From: Segatella baroniae B14
GTDB lineage: Bacteria > Bacteroidota > Bacteroidia > Bacteroidales > Bacteroidaceae
Assembly (NCBI RefSeq): GCF_022024235.1
Contig: NZ_CP091799.1
Span: 573,001-637,000 of the forward strand
Direction: 5' to 3'
Length of the DNA stretch: 64,000 nt
This document shows positions 8,893 through 19,274 of the stretch, piece by piece. A program made the translations under genes and the position numbers. Within the stretch, counting starts at the first letter, position 1. Each line of letters opens with the position of its first letter. The notes under the pieces were generated by a model, which was given only the letters and a program-made list of their open reading frames with translations, had not been told where the DNA came from and searched no databases.

Positions 8893-10299
8893 TCAGTTCT
8901 TAAACGAATGGATTGGTGCAGGAATTCTTCCACAACGATCTACAAATCGCTGGCTTGAGAAGGTGTTGACAGGCATGATAGGTGCATGACCTAGTAAACC
9001 ACCATATTCTACAGTATCGCCAACCGACTTGCCGACTGTTGGAATTATTCGTACGGCTGTGGTCTTTTGGTTGATCATACCGATAGCGCTTTCGTCTGCA
9101 ATAATACCTGATATAGTTGTAGCAGGAGTGTCACCAGGGATAGCAATCATATCGAGACCTACAGAACATACGCAAGTCATGGCTTCCAACTTCTCGATAG
9201 TAAGTGCTCCTGCTTCTACTGCATCGATCATACCTTGATCTTCACTAACAGGAATAAAAGCACCTGAAAGTCCTCCAACATATGAACTAGCCATAACACC
9301 ACCTTTTTTTACCTGATCATTGAGTAAGGCTAAAGCTGCAGTTGTACCCGGAGCACCAGGATGTTCTACACCTATGCACTTTAGAATGTCAGCAACAGAG
9401 TCGCCAATGGCAGGGGTAGGAGCAAGTGAAAGGTCGATGATGCCGAATGGGACATTTAGCCGGCGACTTGCCTCCTGTGCAACTAACTGACCAACACGTG
9501 TAATCTTGAAAGCGGTCTTTTTGATAGTTTCACAAAGTAATTCAAAGTTAGCAAGTTTAGGCTTACCATTTTTATCGAGTTCTCTTCCGGCCTGAAGGTC
9601 CATCTGTTCCAAGGCATATTTTACTACACCTGGTCCGCTTACACCTACATTAATGATAGCATCTGCTTCGCTTACACCGTGAAATGCACCTGCCATGAAC
9701 GGATTATCATCTGGTGCGTTACACAGAACTACCAGTTTAGCGCAACCAAGAGAGTCTGCATCTTTGGTTTCCATAGATGTTTCTTTAATAATGTCGCCCA
9801 TTAATCGTACCGCATCCATATTGATACCTGTTTTGGTAGAGCCAACATTTACACTAGAGCAGATACGTTCAGTGCAGGCCATAGCTTTAGGGATAGACCT
9901 GATAAGAAGTTCATCACTCTTAGTCATTCCCTTACTTACTATTGCAGAATAACCACCAAGAAAATTAACGCCTACTTCTAGAGCAGCTTTGTCGAGAGTC
10001 TTTGCAATTTGTACATAATCTCCTGGGGTATGACAGCATGCACTACCTACCATTGCAATAGGAGTGATACTGATTCGCTTGTGTACAATAGGAATACCTA
10101 TTTCTCGAGAAATCTGTTCACCTGTAGCTACAAGATTTTTGGCTACTGTGGTAATTTTTGTATATATCTTTTCGCATGTAGTATTGAGATCACTATCAGC
10201 ACAATCTAGAAGGCTTATACCCATTGTGATGGTTCGCACATCTAGATTTTCTTGCTCCACCATGCGATTTGTTTCGAGTACTTCCGAAATATTAATCAT
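8893..10299 (-). CDS. UPF0210/PFL-family protein
   Basis: 468 residues, beginning [14 protein letters not shown] and matching the full-length UPF0210 (DUF711, 'PFL family') proteins, which are distantly related to glycyl-radical enzyme folds but have no assigned reaction. Recognisable blocks are the GISLLDCAD stretch near residue 28, the [12 protein letters not shown] stretch near 115 and the [18 protein letters not shown] block near 377, rich in conserved Gly and Cys. It is located 21 bp downstream of an ACT-domain gene, an arrangement seen in many bacteria, which suggests that the ACT protein senses a small molecule for this enzyme. Function unknown; family assignment firm. Confidence 0.88.
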   Translation of the reverse strand: MINISEVLETNRMVEQENLDVRTITMGISLLDCADSDLNTTCEKIYTKITTVAKNLVATGEQISREIGIPIVHKRISITPIAMVGSACCHTPGDYVQIAKTLDKAALEVGVNFLGGYSAIVSKGMTKSDELLIRSIPKAMACTERICSSVNVGSTKTGINMDAVRLMGDIIKETSMETKDADSLGCAKLVVLCNAPDDNPFMAGAFHGVSEADAIINVGVSGPGVVKYALEQMDLQAGRELDKNGKPKLANFELLCETIKKTAFKITRVGQLVAQEASRRLNVPFGIIDLSLAPTPAIGDSVADILKCIGVEHPGAPGTTAALALLNDQVKKGGVMASSYVGGLSGAFIPVSEDQGMIDAVEAGALTIEKLEAMTCVCSVGLDMIAIPGDTPATTISGIIADESAIGMINQKTTAVRIIPTVGKSVGDTVEYGGLLGHAPIMPVNTFSSQRFVDRCGRIPAPIHSFKN

Positions 10300-10320
10300 A
10301 GCTGTGTAGTCTTTTTCAGA

Positions 10321-10593
10321 TTATATACGATGCATTTTGTTGAAGATATCTTCAAGCTGTATTTTTACCTGTACGCCAGTTTCCTTGCCTAATTGGGTAA
10401 GTTCGGTACTGATAGTATCGAATGATTTTGACGATTTTGTCATGTCAACAATCATCATCATATTGAAAAATTCTTGAACGATGGTCTGACTAATATCAAG
10501 GATGTTAATCTGATTATCAGCTAGGTAAGTACATACTTTAGCGATGATACCTACGGTATCTTTGCCAACTACAGTTATTATTGCTCTTGTCAT
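10321..10593 (-). CDS. ACT-domain protein (UPF0237)
   Basis: 90 residues when started at the ATG at 10593 (MTRAIITVVGKDTVGI). An earlier in-frame ATG at 10623 overlaps the promoter box and adds ten residues not expected in the family. The first 70 residues form one ACT fold (beta strand, GKDTVGIIAKV loop-helix, NILDISQTI strand). Such domains bind amino acids or other small ligands. It is the upstream partner of the UPF0210 gene, 21 bp apart, and is probably its regulatory subunit. Confidence 0.85.
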   Translation of the reverse strand: MTRAIITVVGKDTVGIIAKVCTYLADNQINILDISQTIVQEFFNMMMIVDMTKSSKSFDTISTELTQLGKETGVQVKIQLEDIFNKMHRI

Positions 10594-10620
10594 GATATAC
10601 TTATTTTGAATTATTTTATG

Positions 10621-10628
10621 CAAAGGTA
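10621..10628 (-). promoter_or_regulatory. -7 promoter box of the ACT/UPF0210 operon
   Basis: TACCTTTG on the minus strand, 27 bp before the preferred ATG at 10593. Its position inside the longer reading frame argues for that start. Confidence 0.5.
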
Positions 10629-10739
10629 AGCAAATTATAAGGATATCATGAATTTTTGATTAGAAAAATAAGAAAACTTGAACATTTATAGACTTTTTGT
10701 CAAACATAGACTCGTCGTACTGTCTTCTTCTCGTTTAGC

Positions 10740-13700
10740 CTATTTTTTGTTTTCCTTTTTGTTTGCTATCTTTTTTGACTTATTTTTTTTCTTTGTCTTC
10801 TTAATGCCGAAAAAATCATGGATACCATTAAAGTCTTTTTTCAGAATCAGACCGATACCTTGGGTGTTGAGTGTATTCTTGATGAAATAGCGATCATTGC
10901 TCTGATTATACACACGAATGGCGAAATTTCCATTAGGGTGGAGTAAATAGCGAAGATCAAAATCACCGATAAAACTACTGTTTGTTGCTGATTTTGAATT
11001 ATCTCGATAGCCAAATTGACCATTGAAAAGTAAACGATTGTTGAGCATACGGCCGCTTAATAGTCCTTCGTATTCTGCATTGTTCCAGCCTTCGTCACCG
11101 GTAGAGATATTGGCACCAAAATTCCAGTTGGTATTGTGAACTACTGTCTTTAGTACATTGTTAAACTGTTGACTAATCGTTCCACTAATAAGGCTCTGCA
11201 TCGCCAAGGAGGCTTGGCTTTGTCGATTCGCTTCTTCTGCAACAGCATTATTGGTGTTTTTATTATAGAATCGACCGATGGCAAGCAGATATACCACTTG
11301 TTGCTTCATTTCATCAGTACCATTGATCGTACTGTAAATCATTTGCTTGATGTTACTGTCTACATGAGGTAAATCCATGTCGAAGTTAACTTTCGGATCT
11401 GCTGGAGTACCTGTAATATTCATTAAACAGTTTACACGTATAGTTCCACCGCCGAAAGAGTTGCCTAGGTTCAAATCACTTAGACTCACTCCGTTTACTG
11501 TATATTGTGCCTTGAGTTGAAGTGGGGAAAGGAATGGGTCTCCACTAAAAGTAATGGAACTTCCTGGCATAAACTGAAACTGTTTCTGAATAATATTCTG
11601 AATAGTGAGCTGATAAATGCCATTGTTGATAGCATAAGTACCAAACATATTGAAGGCACCCTTATTAAAGTAATTTGCATGGATAACACCATCACCATGA
11701 AGAGTGATGTAGTCTCCTGTTGCTGCATCCATTAACAATTTTACAGTAAGGTTTGGATTTGCATGAATCAGAAAATTGATTTTCATATCAGATGGAATAT
11801 CAATTTCTGAAGGTTGCTCTTGCTGTTGGGGTTCAACAACTGTAGTATTTTTAGGTGTGGCATCGTGCCAATGAATAAAGTCTTGTTGTCCAACACTTTC
11901 AGGGCTTGATACATTATATTCGAATGTTGAACCTTGTTCTGGACTAGCATCAATGTCTATGATGGTTTCTCCACTTTTACCTCTGATAGAGCAGGTTCCT
12001 GTAGCATATACTGTTCCACAGAAAGTATTGTTACCAAATGTTTTTTGGTCATAGCCTAACAGATTTTGTGCTTGGATATTTATATTATAGTGCAGTTTGG
12101 ATAGGTTGGTGTGGAGTAAGTCTCCATCTACAATACCGATATGTCCTTCGCGATCGTACACGGTGTCATTGTATAAGGTTATTTTATTACGAGTCGCTTT
12201 TGCCTTCATGTGCTGGAAGGAATATTCGGTGTTGAGTGGAGCTATATGTGTCTTACCTGAAGCCTCGATGTCTCCTATTAAGTTAGGACCACCGTGACTC
12301 AAAGGACCGACGAGTTGTACATCGCCATATGCTCGGGCGTCTATTTGGTCCATAAAGCTTCCGCAGAAAGATTTGAGGAAGTCAAGGTTGGTCCCTCTTG
12401 CACCAATGTTTAGCAAAATATCATTTCTTCCTGGTGCTACCCATCCGTTAATCTGTGTGTAATGCCCTGATCCTTCGTCTGCAATAGCTTGAATATCAAT
12501 TTGCTCCTTAGGCTTATTATAGTTAACGTGAGCCTGTAGGGTTCCCATTGTTCCATCTTGGAAAGTGAAATGACTAACGGTAAGGTCAGCCTTGGCGTCA
12601 GGCGATTTGAATACAGATTTAAGACTTGCTTCACCAGAAGCGTATCCTCCAAATTCTACCGAGTGAAAATTGATAAGGTTAAGAATGTATTTGATATTTA
12701 CATTCTGAAGGTTGACAAGGAGTGAATCTGTTGCCTGATCTGTTGCTAATCCAGAAATGAGAATGTGCTGATCATTGTGTCTTATATTAAAATGGTCTAC
12801 GGTTAAATGATTTTTGTAATAAATAATGTCTGAAGGCTCAATTGCCCACAAAGAGTCACCTATAAGAATATCGGAACGATGTATGCTCATGTGGGCAGCT
12901 GGTAATCCTGTATTCATCTTATAGAATTGAGTTTCAGTATTGAGCAATCCTTTAATTTTGAGTTCAGGATTGTTATTGTTATAATGTAGTGAGGTGGCCA
13001 GTTTATTGTTATATGCAGAAGCTTCTACTTTGAAACTATTTGTGCGTCCAGATTCTGCCAACATGCTTACATGAATGTCTGCTTTTAGAGTATCGTTAGG
13101 TGTGTTCATGCGGATATAGCCATTCTTGTATTGCTTACCATTGATTATAAATTGTGGCATGTCTGCATGTAAGTTAAGTTGGTGGATACGGTCATTGAGC
13201 ATTCCATTGAGGGTAATAGGCTGCTGAATAGTAACCGGCAAGTGGAAAAGGTGTTGCAACCAGTCGCTTTTGCTAATTGATCCCTGAATCGTAAAGTCGT
13301 TGCCGTGTACTGGTTTTGGGGCAGGAAGTCCAGGTAGGGTAGGTAGTTTATTGCCAACAAGATTGATAATACTTTGAGCTAGAGTTTCATAATTGAAATG
13401 ACCTTTTAGCTGTAAATCAGCAAAATCACTTTGTAGTTTTAGTTCGTGAGTTTTATTTTGGTTACCAGCAGTTATGTGTAATTTATATAGATAATAATCT
13501 TCTTTTGCTGAATGCATCTTAAAATGTGATAGGTCAAGATTTCCTGCTATCGTATTGATATTGTTTCCTACAAAGTCAGCTTTAGCTGTAAAGGCAAAAG
13601 TGGTAGCAGGAAAGGTATGAGTAAGATGGAGTGCGGATGGATTAAAACGATCAACTTGAACCTTTGCTGTTACAGAAGGCTTGCTTGATGCAGAGTTAAA

Positions 13701-15194
13701 AAGTCCTTGAAGTGTTACTTTCGCATTGGCATCGTTGATAGAAGCAAGACCACGGAAAAGTCCGTTAAAAAACGTACCATCTACGTGTATGTTGCGATAT
13801 GAATACCCCTTGTAATCTATTCGCTCAATGTTTCCTTTAGCTATAAGTTGTGATAAATGATTTTTTTTATCGGTCTTACCTTTTATATGAATACTTGTAC
13901 TGAGAATGCCTAAATGCTTATCATTTAGTATTTTATCTAGATTTATACCCCTGGTTTCCAGCGTTCCATTAAACTGTTGGTTATGTTTCCCTACACTTAA
14001 GTTAACAAGACCTTGAGAAGTGGTAAGAACTCCTTTGGCAGCAAGATAGTTGCCATAGCCACCTATTTGTCCATGATAGGCTATGTTGCCTAGTCTCTTA
14101 ATCATGTCTGGTATCTTAAAATGTGCTCCTGAATTATTGGCAATGAGTGAAATGCCCTTGTCGGTAATTCTCAGTTGTCTGATTTCGGCATTCCATTTAG
14201 GTTTGTAACTCCAATCTCTTACAAATCCTGAAGCGTCTACCACTACTTCATTGGCGTCGGTTTTGATATTTAGGTGTTGTATACGGCAAGATGTACTAGT
14301 ACCATTGAAACTAGTAGAGATATGAACTGTACTTTGTACCTTGTACAGTTCCGGTATCAGGGCTGCGATATCGTTAAGTGTAACCGCTGATGGAGCGATC
14401 TCGCCTTCATATTCAAGTGTCGGCATGAGTAGCTTACCATTTTCGAATCGATATTGTGCTGAAATCTGAGGAATATCGATAGTGGTATGTGGTAAACAAA
14501 TATGGAAATCTGTCAACTGCGCCTGTCGATGGTTAGCTTTAACTTTAAAGTTCAAATCTTTTAATTTTAGTCCTGAAGCTTCTTCCATAGCCAAACGCTT
14601 AATATTGATGTTGGCAGAATCTTCTTCCAGTGCATTCACAATGATATGTGCGCTGATATCATGAATGTTAATGTGATCAAGCGTGAAAAGGCCAGGGGTT
14701 TGTGCAATAAATCGCTTGTTCCATTGCACAGATCCATGTCTAATGATGAGAGAGTTAATCTGTAAATTAATAGGAGAGTGGCTCGTCGTATCCTTAGAGG
14801 CCAAAGAATCGAGTATAAATTGAAAGTTAGGCTTAGATTGCCTAGTTTGTTGATATAAATTAGCATTCAGACCGAAAATTTGGGCTGAAGAAATTCTAAT
14901 CTTACCTTGAAGTAGGTCGAGTAAATCTATACGCACAGAAAGGCGATATGCTTGGAGCATACGTTCTTCTTCATGATCGTACATCTGGACATTGTCGATA
15001 ATAAGTCGGTTAAATATTCCAATGTCAATTTTTTCTACGGAAACCCTTGTTCCAAACTTATTTTCCAAGGCTGTGCTTACTTGGCTACCTACATAAGACT
15101 GCACTACTGGAATATGCAGTAATGTAACAATACCAAAATATAGTCCTGCTAAGGTCCATATAAAGGTGTTAATGATATGTTTGAGTCTTTTCAG
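10740..15194 (-). CDS. tamB: TamB-like translocation/assembly module protein (DUF490/AsmA-like)
   Basis: About 1,484 residues, the size of Bacteroidetes TamB-like proteins that span the periplasm as a long beta-groove and help move lipids or insert outer-membrane proteins. The C-terminal third has the TamB domain (IIQKQFQFMPGSSITFSGDP, later QSLISGTISQQFNNVL). The first usual start codon is GTG at 15104, but the frame continues upstream for 30 codons and encodes LKRLKHIINTF followed by a hydrophobic helix ending in HIPVVQ. This is the expected inner-membrane anchor. That extension begins with CTG at 15194, seven bases after an AGGG; an in-frame TAG lies immediately upstream. I therefore place the start at the CTG. 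Divergent from nqrA. Confidence 0.82.
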   Translation of the reverse strand: MKRLKHIINTFIWTLAGLYFGIVTLLHIPVVQSYVGSQVSTALENKFGTRVSVEKIDIGIFNRLIIDNVQMYDHEEERMLQAYRLSVRIDLLDLLQGKIRISSAQIFGLNANLYQQTRQSKPNFQFILDSLASKDTTSHSPINLQINSLIIRHGSVQWNKRFIAQTPGLFTLDHINIHDISAHIIVNALEEDSANINIKRLAMEEASGLKLKDLNFKVKANHRQAQLTDFHICLPHTTIDIPQISAQYRFENGKLLMPTLEYEGEIAPSAVTLNDIAALIPELYKVQSTVHISTSFNGTSTSCRIQHLNIKTDANEVVVDASGFVRDWSYKPKWNAEIRQLRITDKGISLIANNSGAHFKIPDMIKRLGNIAYHGQIGGYGNYLAAKGVLTTSQGLVNLSVGKHNQQFNGTLETRGINLDKILNDKHLGILSTSIHIKGKTDKKNHLSQLIAKGNIERIDYKGYSYRNIHVDGTFFNGLFRGLASINDANAKVTLQGLFNSASSKPSVTAKVQVDRFNPSALHLTHTFPATTFAFTAKADFVGNNINTIAGNLDLSHFKMHSAKEDYYLYKLHITAGNQNKTHELKLQSDFADLQLKGHFNYETLAQSIINLVGNKLPTLPGLPAPKPVHGNDFTIQGSISKSDWLQHLFHLPVTIQQPITLNGMLNDRIHQLNLHADMPQFIINGKQYKNGYIRMNTPNDTLKADIHVSMLAESGRTNSFKVEASAYNNKLATSLHYNNNNPELKIKGLLNTETQFYKMNTGLPAAHMSIHRSDILIGDSLWAIEPSDIIYYKNHLTVDHFNIRHNDQHILISGLATDQATDSLLVNLQNVNIKYILNLINFHSVEFGGYASGEASLKSVFKSPDAKADLTVSHFTFQDGTMGTLQAHVNYNKPKEQIDIQAIADEGSGHYTQINGWVAPGRNDILLNIGARGTNLDFLKSFCGSFMDQIDARAYGDVQLVGPLSHGGPNLIGDIEASGKTHIAPLNTEYSFQHMKAKATRNKITLYNDTVYDREGHIGIVDGDLLHTNLSKLHYNINIQAQNLLGYDQKTFGNNTFCGTVYATGTCSIRGKSGETIIDIDASPEQGSTFEYNVSSPESVGQQDFIHWHDATPKNTTVVEPQQQEQPSEIDIPSDMKINFLIHANPNLTVKLLMDAATGDYITLHGDGVIHANYFNKGAFNMFGTYAINNGIYQLTIQNIIQKQFQFMPGSSITFSGDPFLSPLQLKAQYTVNGVSLSDLNLGNSFGGGTIRVNCLMNITGTPADPKVNFDMDLPHVDSNIKQMIYSTINGTDEMKQQVVYLLAIGRFYNKNTNNAVAEEANRQSQASLAMQSLISGTISQQFNNVLKTVVHNTNWNFGANISTGDEGWNNAEYEGLLSGRMLNNRLLFNGQFGYRDNSKSATNSSFIGDFDLRYLLHPNGNFAIRVYNQSNDRYFIKNTLNTQGIGLILKKDFNGIHDFFGIKKTKKKNKSKKIANKKENKK

Positions 15195-15343
15195 ATGTCC
15201 CTAATTTAATATGTTTTGCTTAAAGCTAAGCAAAGATAGTAAAAAAGTTTGTAATTTGTAAACCCTGCTTTACAAAAGTTTATAATTTGCCAATTTTTGC
15301 AAGAAAATATAACTTTTTGTTTCTGAATTAACATAATTTTCGC

Positions 15344-15351
15344 TATATTTG
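15344..15351 (+). promoter_or_regulatory. -7 promoter box of the nqr operon
   Basis: TATATTTG, 80 bp before nqrA. TTTTTG ends at 15319, 24 bp upstream, longer than the usual 20. A short hairpin (gggat/atccc, about 15400-15415) lies in the leader just before the nqrA ATG. Confidence 0.5.
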
Positions 15352-15430
15352 CAAACATACTATTCATTAAAGAAAATTTATTCAATTAATATTTCAGCAG
15401 GGATGAGAATATCCCATAAAAGATGTAGTT

Positions 15431-16780
15431 ATGGCAAATGTAATTAAGTTACGTCGGGGCCTAGACATTAATCTTATAGGAAAGGCTGAGGAGAAACTAA
15501 CAGAACTCTCTAAATGTGAGGAATTCGCATTGGTTCCAGAGGCTTTTGTTGGTATTACTCCTAAAGTTGTTGTCCATGAGGGAGATGTGGTCAAGGCTGG
15601 AGATGCTTTGTTTGTGAATAAAGCTTTTCCTGAGGAAAAATTTGCTTCACCTGTTAGTGGTACTGTTACTGCTATCGTTAGAGGTGAACGTAGAAAGGTG
15701 CTCTGCGTAAAAGTAAGGGCTGATCTAAATCAGCAGTATGTAGATTTCGGTATCAAGAATGTCGATGAATTAACTAGTGAAGAAGTAAAGAAAAGTCTGT
15801 TGGATGCAGGTTTGTTTGGCTACATGAACCAACTTCCTTATGCTATTGCAACAAATCCAAGTACAACGCCTAAGGCTATTTTTGTTTCTGCTTTGCGCGA
15901 CATGCCTCTTGCTGGTAATTTTGAGTATGAATTGAAAGGAAATGAGGAGGCTTTTCAGACTGGTATTTCTGCCCTCTCAAAAATTGCAAAGGTGTATTTA
16001 GGGGTCGGAAAGAATCAGTCTAATCAAACTCTGTTATCTGCTAAGAATGCGGAAGTTAACGTTTTCGATGGAAAGTGTCCTGCAGGTAATGTAGGAGTTC
16101 AAATTAATCATATAGATCCTGTTAATAAAGGTGAAGTCGTTTGGACTGTGGATCCTTCTGCAGTAATCTTCTTTGGTCGTCTTTTCTTGACGGGTAAAGT
16201 GGATCTTCGTAAGAAAGTAGCTGTTGCTGGTAGTGAAGTTAAAGACCCTTCTTATGTTGAAGTATTGGTAGGCACACCATTGAAGGCTATACTCGAAGGT
16301 AATTTAAAACAAACGGAACATGTACGTATCTTGAATGGTAACCCACTTACAGGTATAAAATCTTCGATTGAGGATTATCTTCATGCACATGTCTCAGAGG
16401 TTACTGTAATACCAGAAGGTGATAATGTAGATGAACTCCTGGGTTGGATTATGCCAAGAACTAAACAGTATTCTGCTAATCATAGTTATTTTTCATGGCT
16501 CTTTGGTAAGAAAGCCTACAATCTGGACGCCCGTATTAAAGGTGGTGAGCGTCATATGATTATGAGTGGCGAATATGATAAGGTCTTGCCAATGGATATT
16601 TATAGCGAATATCTAATAAAGGCCATTATCGCTGGTGATATTGATAAACAGGAACAATTAGGTATTTATGAAGTAAGTCCTGAAGATTTTGCTTTGGCAG
16701 AGTTTGTTGATTCATCTAAACTGCCGTTGCAGAAAATTGTTAGAGAAGGACTGAATACACTTCGAAAGGAGAATGCTTAA
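15431..16780 (+). CDS. nqrA: Na+-translocating NADH-quinone reductase subunit A
   Basis: 449 residues, matching NqrA (about 445-450). The start MANVIKLRRGLDINLIGKAEE is diagnostic, with a biotinyl-lipoyl-like fold near residue 50 (VVHEGDVVKAGDALFVNK). NqrA is the peripheral cytoplasmic quinone-interacting subunit. It is the first gene of the six-gene nqr operon that couples NADH oxidation by quinone to Na+ export. 18 bp separate it from nqrB. Confidence 0.97.
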   Translation: MANVIKLRRGLDINLIGKAEEKLTELSKCEEFALVPEAFVGITPKVVVHEGDVVKAGDALFVNKAFPEEKFASPVSGTVTAIVRGERRKVLCVKVRADLNQQYVDFGIKNVDELTSEEVKKSLLDAGLFGYMNQLPYAIATNPSTTPKAIFVSALRDMPLAGNFEYELKGNEEAFQTGISALSKIAKVYLGVGKNQSNQTLLSAKNAEVNVFDGKCPAGNVGVQINHIDPVNKGEVVWTVDPSAVIFFGRLFLTGKVDLRKKVAVAGSEVKDPSYVEVLVGTPLKAILEGNLKQTEHVRILNGNPLTGIKSSIEDYLHAHVSEVTVIPEGDNVDELLGWIMPRTKQYSANHSYFSWLFGKKAYNLDARIKGGERHMIMSGEYDKVLPMDIYSEYLIKAIIAGDIDKQEQLGIYEVSPEDFALAEFVDSSKLPLQKIVREGLNTLRKENA

Positions 16781-16798
16781 TTATTTAATTATTACAAA

Positions 16799-17956
16799 AT
16801 GAGTGCTTTAAAAAATTATTTAAATAAGATAAAGCCAAACTTTGAAGAGGGTGGTAAGCTGCATTCGCTTTGGAGTGTCTATGATGGTTTCGAGAGTTTC
16901 CTCTTTGTGCCTAATAAGACATCGCAGAGTGGTGTTTCTATCCATGATGCTATCGATAGCAAGCGCATCATGAGTTTTGTGGTTATCGCTTTGTTGCCAG
17001 CTCTATTGTTTGGTATGTATAATGTAGGTTACCAGAATTATTTGGCAGCAGGTACACTTGCAAATGCTTCTTTCTGTGAGATTTTTGGCTTTGGATTTTT
17101 AGCTGTATTGCCGAAGGTAATATTAAGCTACGTTGTAGGTTTAGGCATTGAGTTCGCTTGGGCCCAGTGGAAACATGAGGAAATTCAGGAGGGTTATCTT
17201 GTTACAGGTATTATAATTCCACTGATCATCCCTGTAACTACACCGTGGTGGATATTGGTATTAGCTATTGCTTTTTCTGTAGTCTTCTGCAAGGAAATCT
17301 TCGGTGGTACTGGTATGAATATCTTTAATGTTGCTATAGGTGCCCGTATGTTTCTGTTCTTTTCTTATCCAAGTTGTATGACAGGTGATAATGTATGGGT
17401 TGCTAAAGATGCTATTCTGGGACTAGGTAATAATCTGCCAGATGCTTTCACTATGGCTACTCCTTTAGGACAGATTGCTCAGGGCTCTGCTGTTCAGGCT
17501 TCCTTAAGCGATATGATCTTCGGCTTTATTCCAGGTTCTATAGGTGAAACTTCTGTAATTGCTATTGCTATAGGAGCTGTTATTTTGCTCTGTACAGGTA
17601 TCGCTAGTTGGAAGACAATGTTGAGTGTCTTCGTAGGTGGAATTGCTATGGCTCTTCTTTTCTCTGCCACTGGTAAGACTCCTATCGCTTGGTATGAGCA
17701 CATTGTTTTAGGTGGTTTCTGTTTTGGTGCTGTATTTATGGCAACAGATCCTGTTACATCAGCACGTACAGAATGTGGTAAATGGGTATATGGTTTCATT
17801 ATTGGTGCGCTTGCGGTAATCGTTCGTGTACTAAACCCAGGTTATCCTGAAGGTATGATGTTGGCCATTTTCTTCGGTAATATGATAGCTCCTCTTATTG
17901 ATTATTGTGTGGTAGAACGCAACATTTCTAAGAGAGCAAAACGTTTAATTAAATAA
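16799..17956 (+). CDS. nqrB: Na+-NQR subunit B
   Basis: 385 residues with about ten hydrophobic helices. NqrB is the main membrane subunit with the Na+ path, covalent FMN and riboflavin. The FMN-linking threonine aligns with Thr221 in DAFTMATPLG (215-223). The preceding motif reads TMAT rather than the S/TGAT expected for this site. Conserved blocks KEIFGGTGMNIFNVA (165-179) and ATDPVTSARTECGKW are present. Second gene of the nqr operon, 7 bp before nqrC. Confidence 0.96.
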   Translation: MSALKNYLNKIKPNFEEGGKLHSLWSVYDGFESFLFVPNKTSQSGVSIHDAIDSKRIMSFVVIALLPALLFGMYNVGYQNYLAAGTLANASFCEIFGFGFLAVLPKVILSYVVGLGIEFAWAQWKHEEIQEGYLVTGIIIPLIIPVTTPWWILVLAIAFSVVFCKEIFGGTGMNIFNVAIGARMFLFFSYPSCMTGDNVWVAKDAILGLGNNLPDAFTMATPLGQIAQGSAVQASLSDMIFGFIPGSIGETSVIAIAIGAVILLCTGIASWKTMLSVFVGGIAMALLFSATGKTPIAWYEHIVLGGFCFGAVFMATDPVTSARTECGKWVYGFIIGALAVIVRVLNPGYPEGMMLAIFFGNMIAPLIDYCVVERNISKRAKRLIK

Positions 17957-17963
17957 GGAGGGC

Positions 17964-18602
17964 ATGGCAATGAAAACTAATTCAAATTCATATACCATTA
18001 TTTATTCGGCAGTAATTGTCATAATTGTAGCCTTCCTGCTCGCATTTGTTTTCAAGGCCTTGAAGCCTATGCAGGATGCTAATGAAGCACTTGATAAGAA
18101 AAAGCAGATTTTATATAGTTTGAATATTCGTAATCTGAATAACGCTGAAACAGAGGAAACTTATGCGAAGGTTGTTAAATCGGAAAAAAGTGTGAATGAG
18201 GGTAGGGGTACTATCTATACTTGTAATATCGATGGTAAAACTAAGTATGTATTCACCGTCAAAGGAATGGGTCTTTGGGGTGGCATCGGTGGTTATATCT
18301 CAGTAAATGATGATAAAAATACAGTATATGGTGCTTACTTTACTCATGAAGGTGAAACTGCTGGACTTGGTGCAGAAATCAAAGATAATCAGAGTTGGCA
18401 AGAAAAATTCCAGGGAAAGAAACTTTTTAAGGATGGTGTAACTAATGAAATTGCACTCTCTGTAAAGAAAAAGGTGGAAGACCCTGTTACACAGGTAGAT
18501 GCTGTGACTGGAGCTACTCTGACCAGTAATGGTGTTGCTGAGATGCTGATGGATAAAGATAAAGGTCTAGGACAGTATCTTGATTTCTTGAATCAAAAAT
18601 AA
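17964..18602 (+). CDS. nqrC: Na+-NQR subunit C
   Basis: 212 residues: one N-terminal membrane helix (about 9-29) and a periplasmic FMN-binding domain. The flavin attachment motif is complete, DAVTGATLTS with TGAT at 182-185 (FMN on Thr185). AMKTNSN at the start is preceded by a purine-rich aaggaggg stretch, one of the few Shine-Dalgarno-like sites in the window. Third gene of the nqr operon. Confidence 0.96.
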   Translation: MAMKTNSNSYTIIYSAVIVIIVAFLLAFVFKALKPMQDANEALDKKKQILYSLNIRNLNNAETEETYAKVVKSEKSVNEGRGTIYTCNIDGKTKYVFTVKGMGLWGGIGGYISVNDDKNTVYGAYFTHEGETAGLGAEIKDNQSWQEKFQGKKLFKDGVTNEIALSVKKKVEDPVTQVDAVTGATLTSNGVAEMLMDKDKGLGQYLDFLNQK

Positions 18603-18626
18603 TTAACCGTAATATATTATTTCAAG

Positions 18627-19256
18627 ATGAGTTTATTTTCAAAACAAAATAAAGCCGCATTCATGGAGCCTCTGCACTTGAACAACCCTATTATGGTTCA
18701 GGTTCTAGGTATCTGTAGTGCGTTGGCTGTAACTTCACAGTTGAAGCCTGCTCTCGTTATGGGTTTGGCTGTAACAGTGATTACTGCTTTTGCTAATGTA
18801 ATTATTTCTATCATCCGTAATACAATTCCTATGCGAATTCGTATTATTGTACAGTTGGTAGTGGTTGCTGCCTTGGTGACTATCGTTAATCAGGTATTGA
18901 AGGCTTTCGCTTATGATGTGAGCGTTCAATTGTCTGTATACGTTGGTCTGATTATCACAAACTGTATTCTGATGGGGCGTCTCGAAGCGTTTGCTATGAG
19001 CAATAAACCTTGGCCTTCTTTTCTCGATGGTGTGGGTAATGGCTTAGGCTATGCTATCATTCTAATTATCGTAGGTGCTTTCCGAGAGTTGTTTGGTCGT
19101 GGTAGCCTTTTAGGTTTCCAACTTATTCCTCAGTCATTCTATGATACAGTAGGATATATGAATAATGGTATGATGACTATGTCTTGTACAGCCCTTATTC
19201 TTATTGGTGTTGTTATCTGGATTAATCGTGCTTTTTTTGCTAAGGACGATAAATAA
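18627..19256 (+). CDS. nqrD: Na+-NQR subunit D
   Basis: 209 residues with six membrane helices. NqrD and NqrE are homologous inverted partners in the membrane core that hold an Fe-S centre between them. The family block GVGNGLGYAIILIIVGAFRELFG lies near residue 135, and an upstream ITNCILMGRLEAFA segment contains the conserved cysteine that ligates the centre. Located 24 bp after nqrC and 18 bp before nqrE. Confidence 0.96.
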   Translation: MSLFSKQNKAAFMEPLHLNNPIMVQVLGICSALAVTSQLKPALVMGLAVTVITAFANVIISIIRNTIPMRIRIIVQLVVVAALVTIVNQVLKAFAYDVSVQLSVYVGLIITNCILMGRLEAFAMSNKPWPSFLDGVGNGLGYAIILIIVGAFRELFGRGSLLGFQLIPQSFYDTVGYMNNGMMTMSCTALILIGVVIWINRAFFAKDDK

Positions 19257-19274
19257 TTTTAAAAGACAAGAAAA

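Noticed and set aside
10740..15104. TamB-like gene starting at the GTG
   Set aside because: This start would remove the membrane anchor encoded directly upstream in the same frame.
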